From: Clostridia bacterium
GTDB lineage: Bacteria; Bacillota; Clostridia; Christensenellales; Aristaeellaceae
Assembly (NCBI GenBank): GCA_030526935.1
Contig: JAUNBY010000236.1
Location: forward strand, 1-5,232
Direction: 5' to 3'
DNA: 5,232 nt
Part shown: piece after piece, positions 5,210-5,232 of the stretch
How positions within the stretch are numbered: the stretch's first letter is position 1
How the letters are laid out: every line of letters begins with the position of its first letter
Program-made: the position numbers and the translations under genes
The notes under the pieces: model-generated
Seen by the model: only the letters and a program-made list of their open reading frames with translations
What the model was told of the DNA's origin: nothing
Databases searched by the model: none

Positions 5210-5232
5210 CAATGTCATCAACCCAAGCAAGT

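Overview
The window holds a bacterial glycogen-synthesis operon, glgC-glgD-glgA, read entirely from the minus strand, plus one unrelated-looking minus-strand gene for a small exported protein upstream of it. The separate GlgD subunit, a catalytically degenerate ADP-glucose pyrophosphorylase paralogue, is a trait of Firmicutes. With the fairly high GC content, GGAGG-type ribosome binding sites and short GC-rich hairpin repeats at both ends, this suggests an uncultured-type gut or anaerobic Clostridia genome. The assignment is an inference from gene content, not from any search.

Layout from right to left, in the direction of transcription. Positions 5232-4938 are non-coding: a two-copy GC-rich repeat at 5112-5209, then an A-tract-rich promoter region. 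Positions 4937-4482 encode a 151-residue, very acidic protein with a signal peptide and no recognised function. Positions 4481-4288 hold a GC-rich hairpin just after that gene and a well-formed promoter region for the glg operon, with a perfect TATAAT box and two small palindromes. Positions 4287-3100 are glgC, 3100-1973 are glgD (sharing one base with glgC) and 1944-124 are glgA. Positions 123-1 hold a strong hairpin immediately after glgA and, at the very edge, a hairpin repeat that the window cuts.

GlgC makes ADP-glucose from ATP and glucose-1-phosphate. GlgD has lost the catalytic residues and probably acts as its partner or regulatory subunit. GlgA polymerises ADP-glucose into alpha-1,4-glucan. 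No branching enzyme (glgB), phosphorylase (glgP) or debranching enzyme is present here.

The most unusual feature is the 128-residue C-terminal extension of GlgA. After a complete, normal-length synthase core (about 478 residues) comes a Pro/Glu/Lys/Ala-rich acidic block with near-identical repeats. This is followed by four basic repeats of 16-18 residues resembling the tails of histone H1-like proteins. Second is a shared promoter layout (AACA[C/G]TGGTA, then a -10 box at identical spacing) in front of both the exported-protein gene and glgC, which hints at common control.
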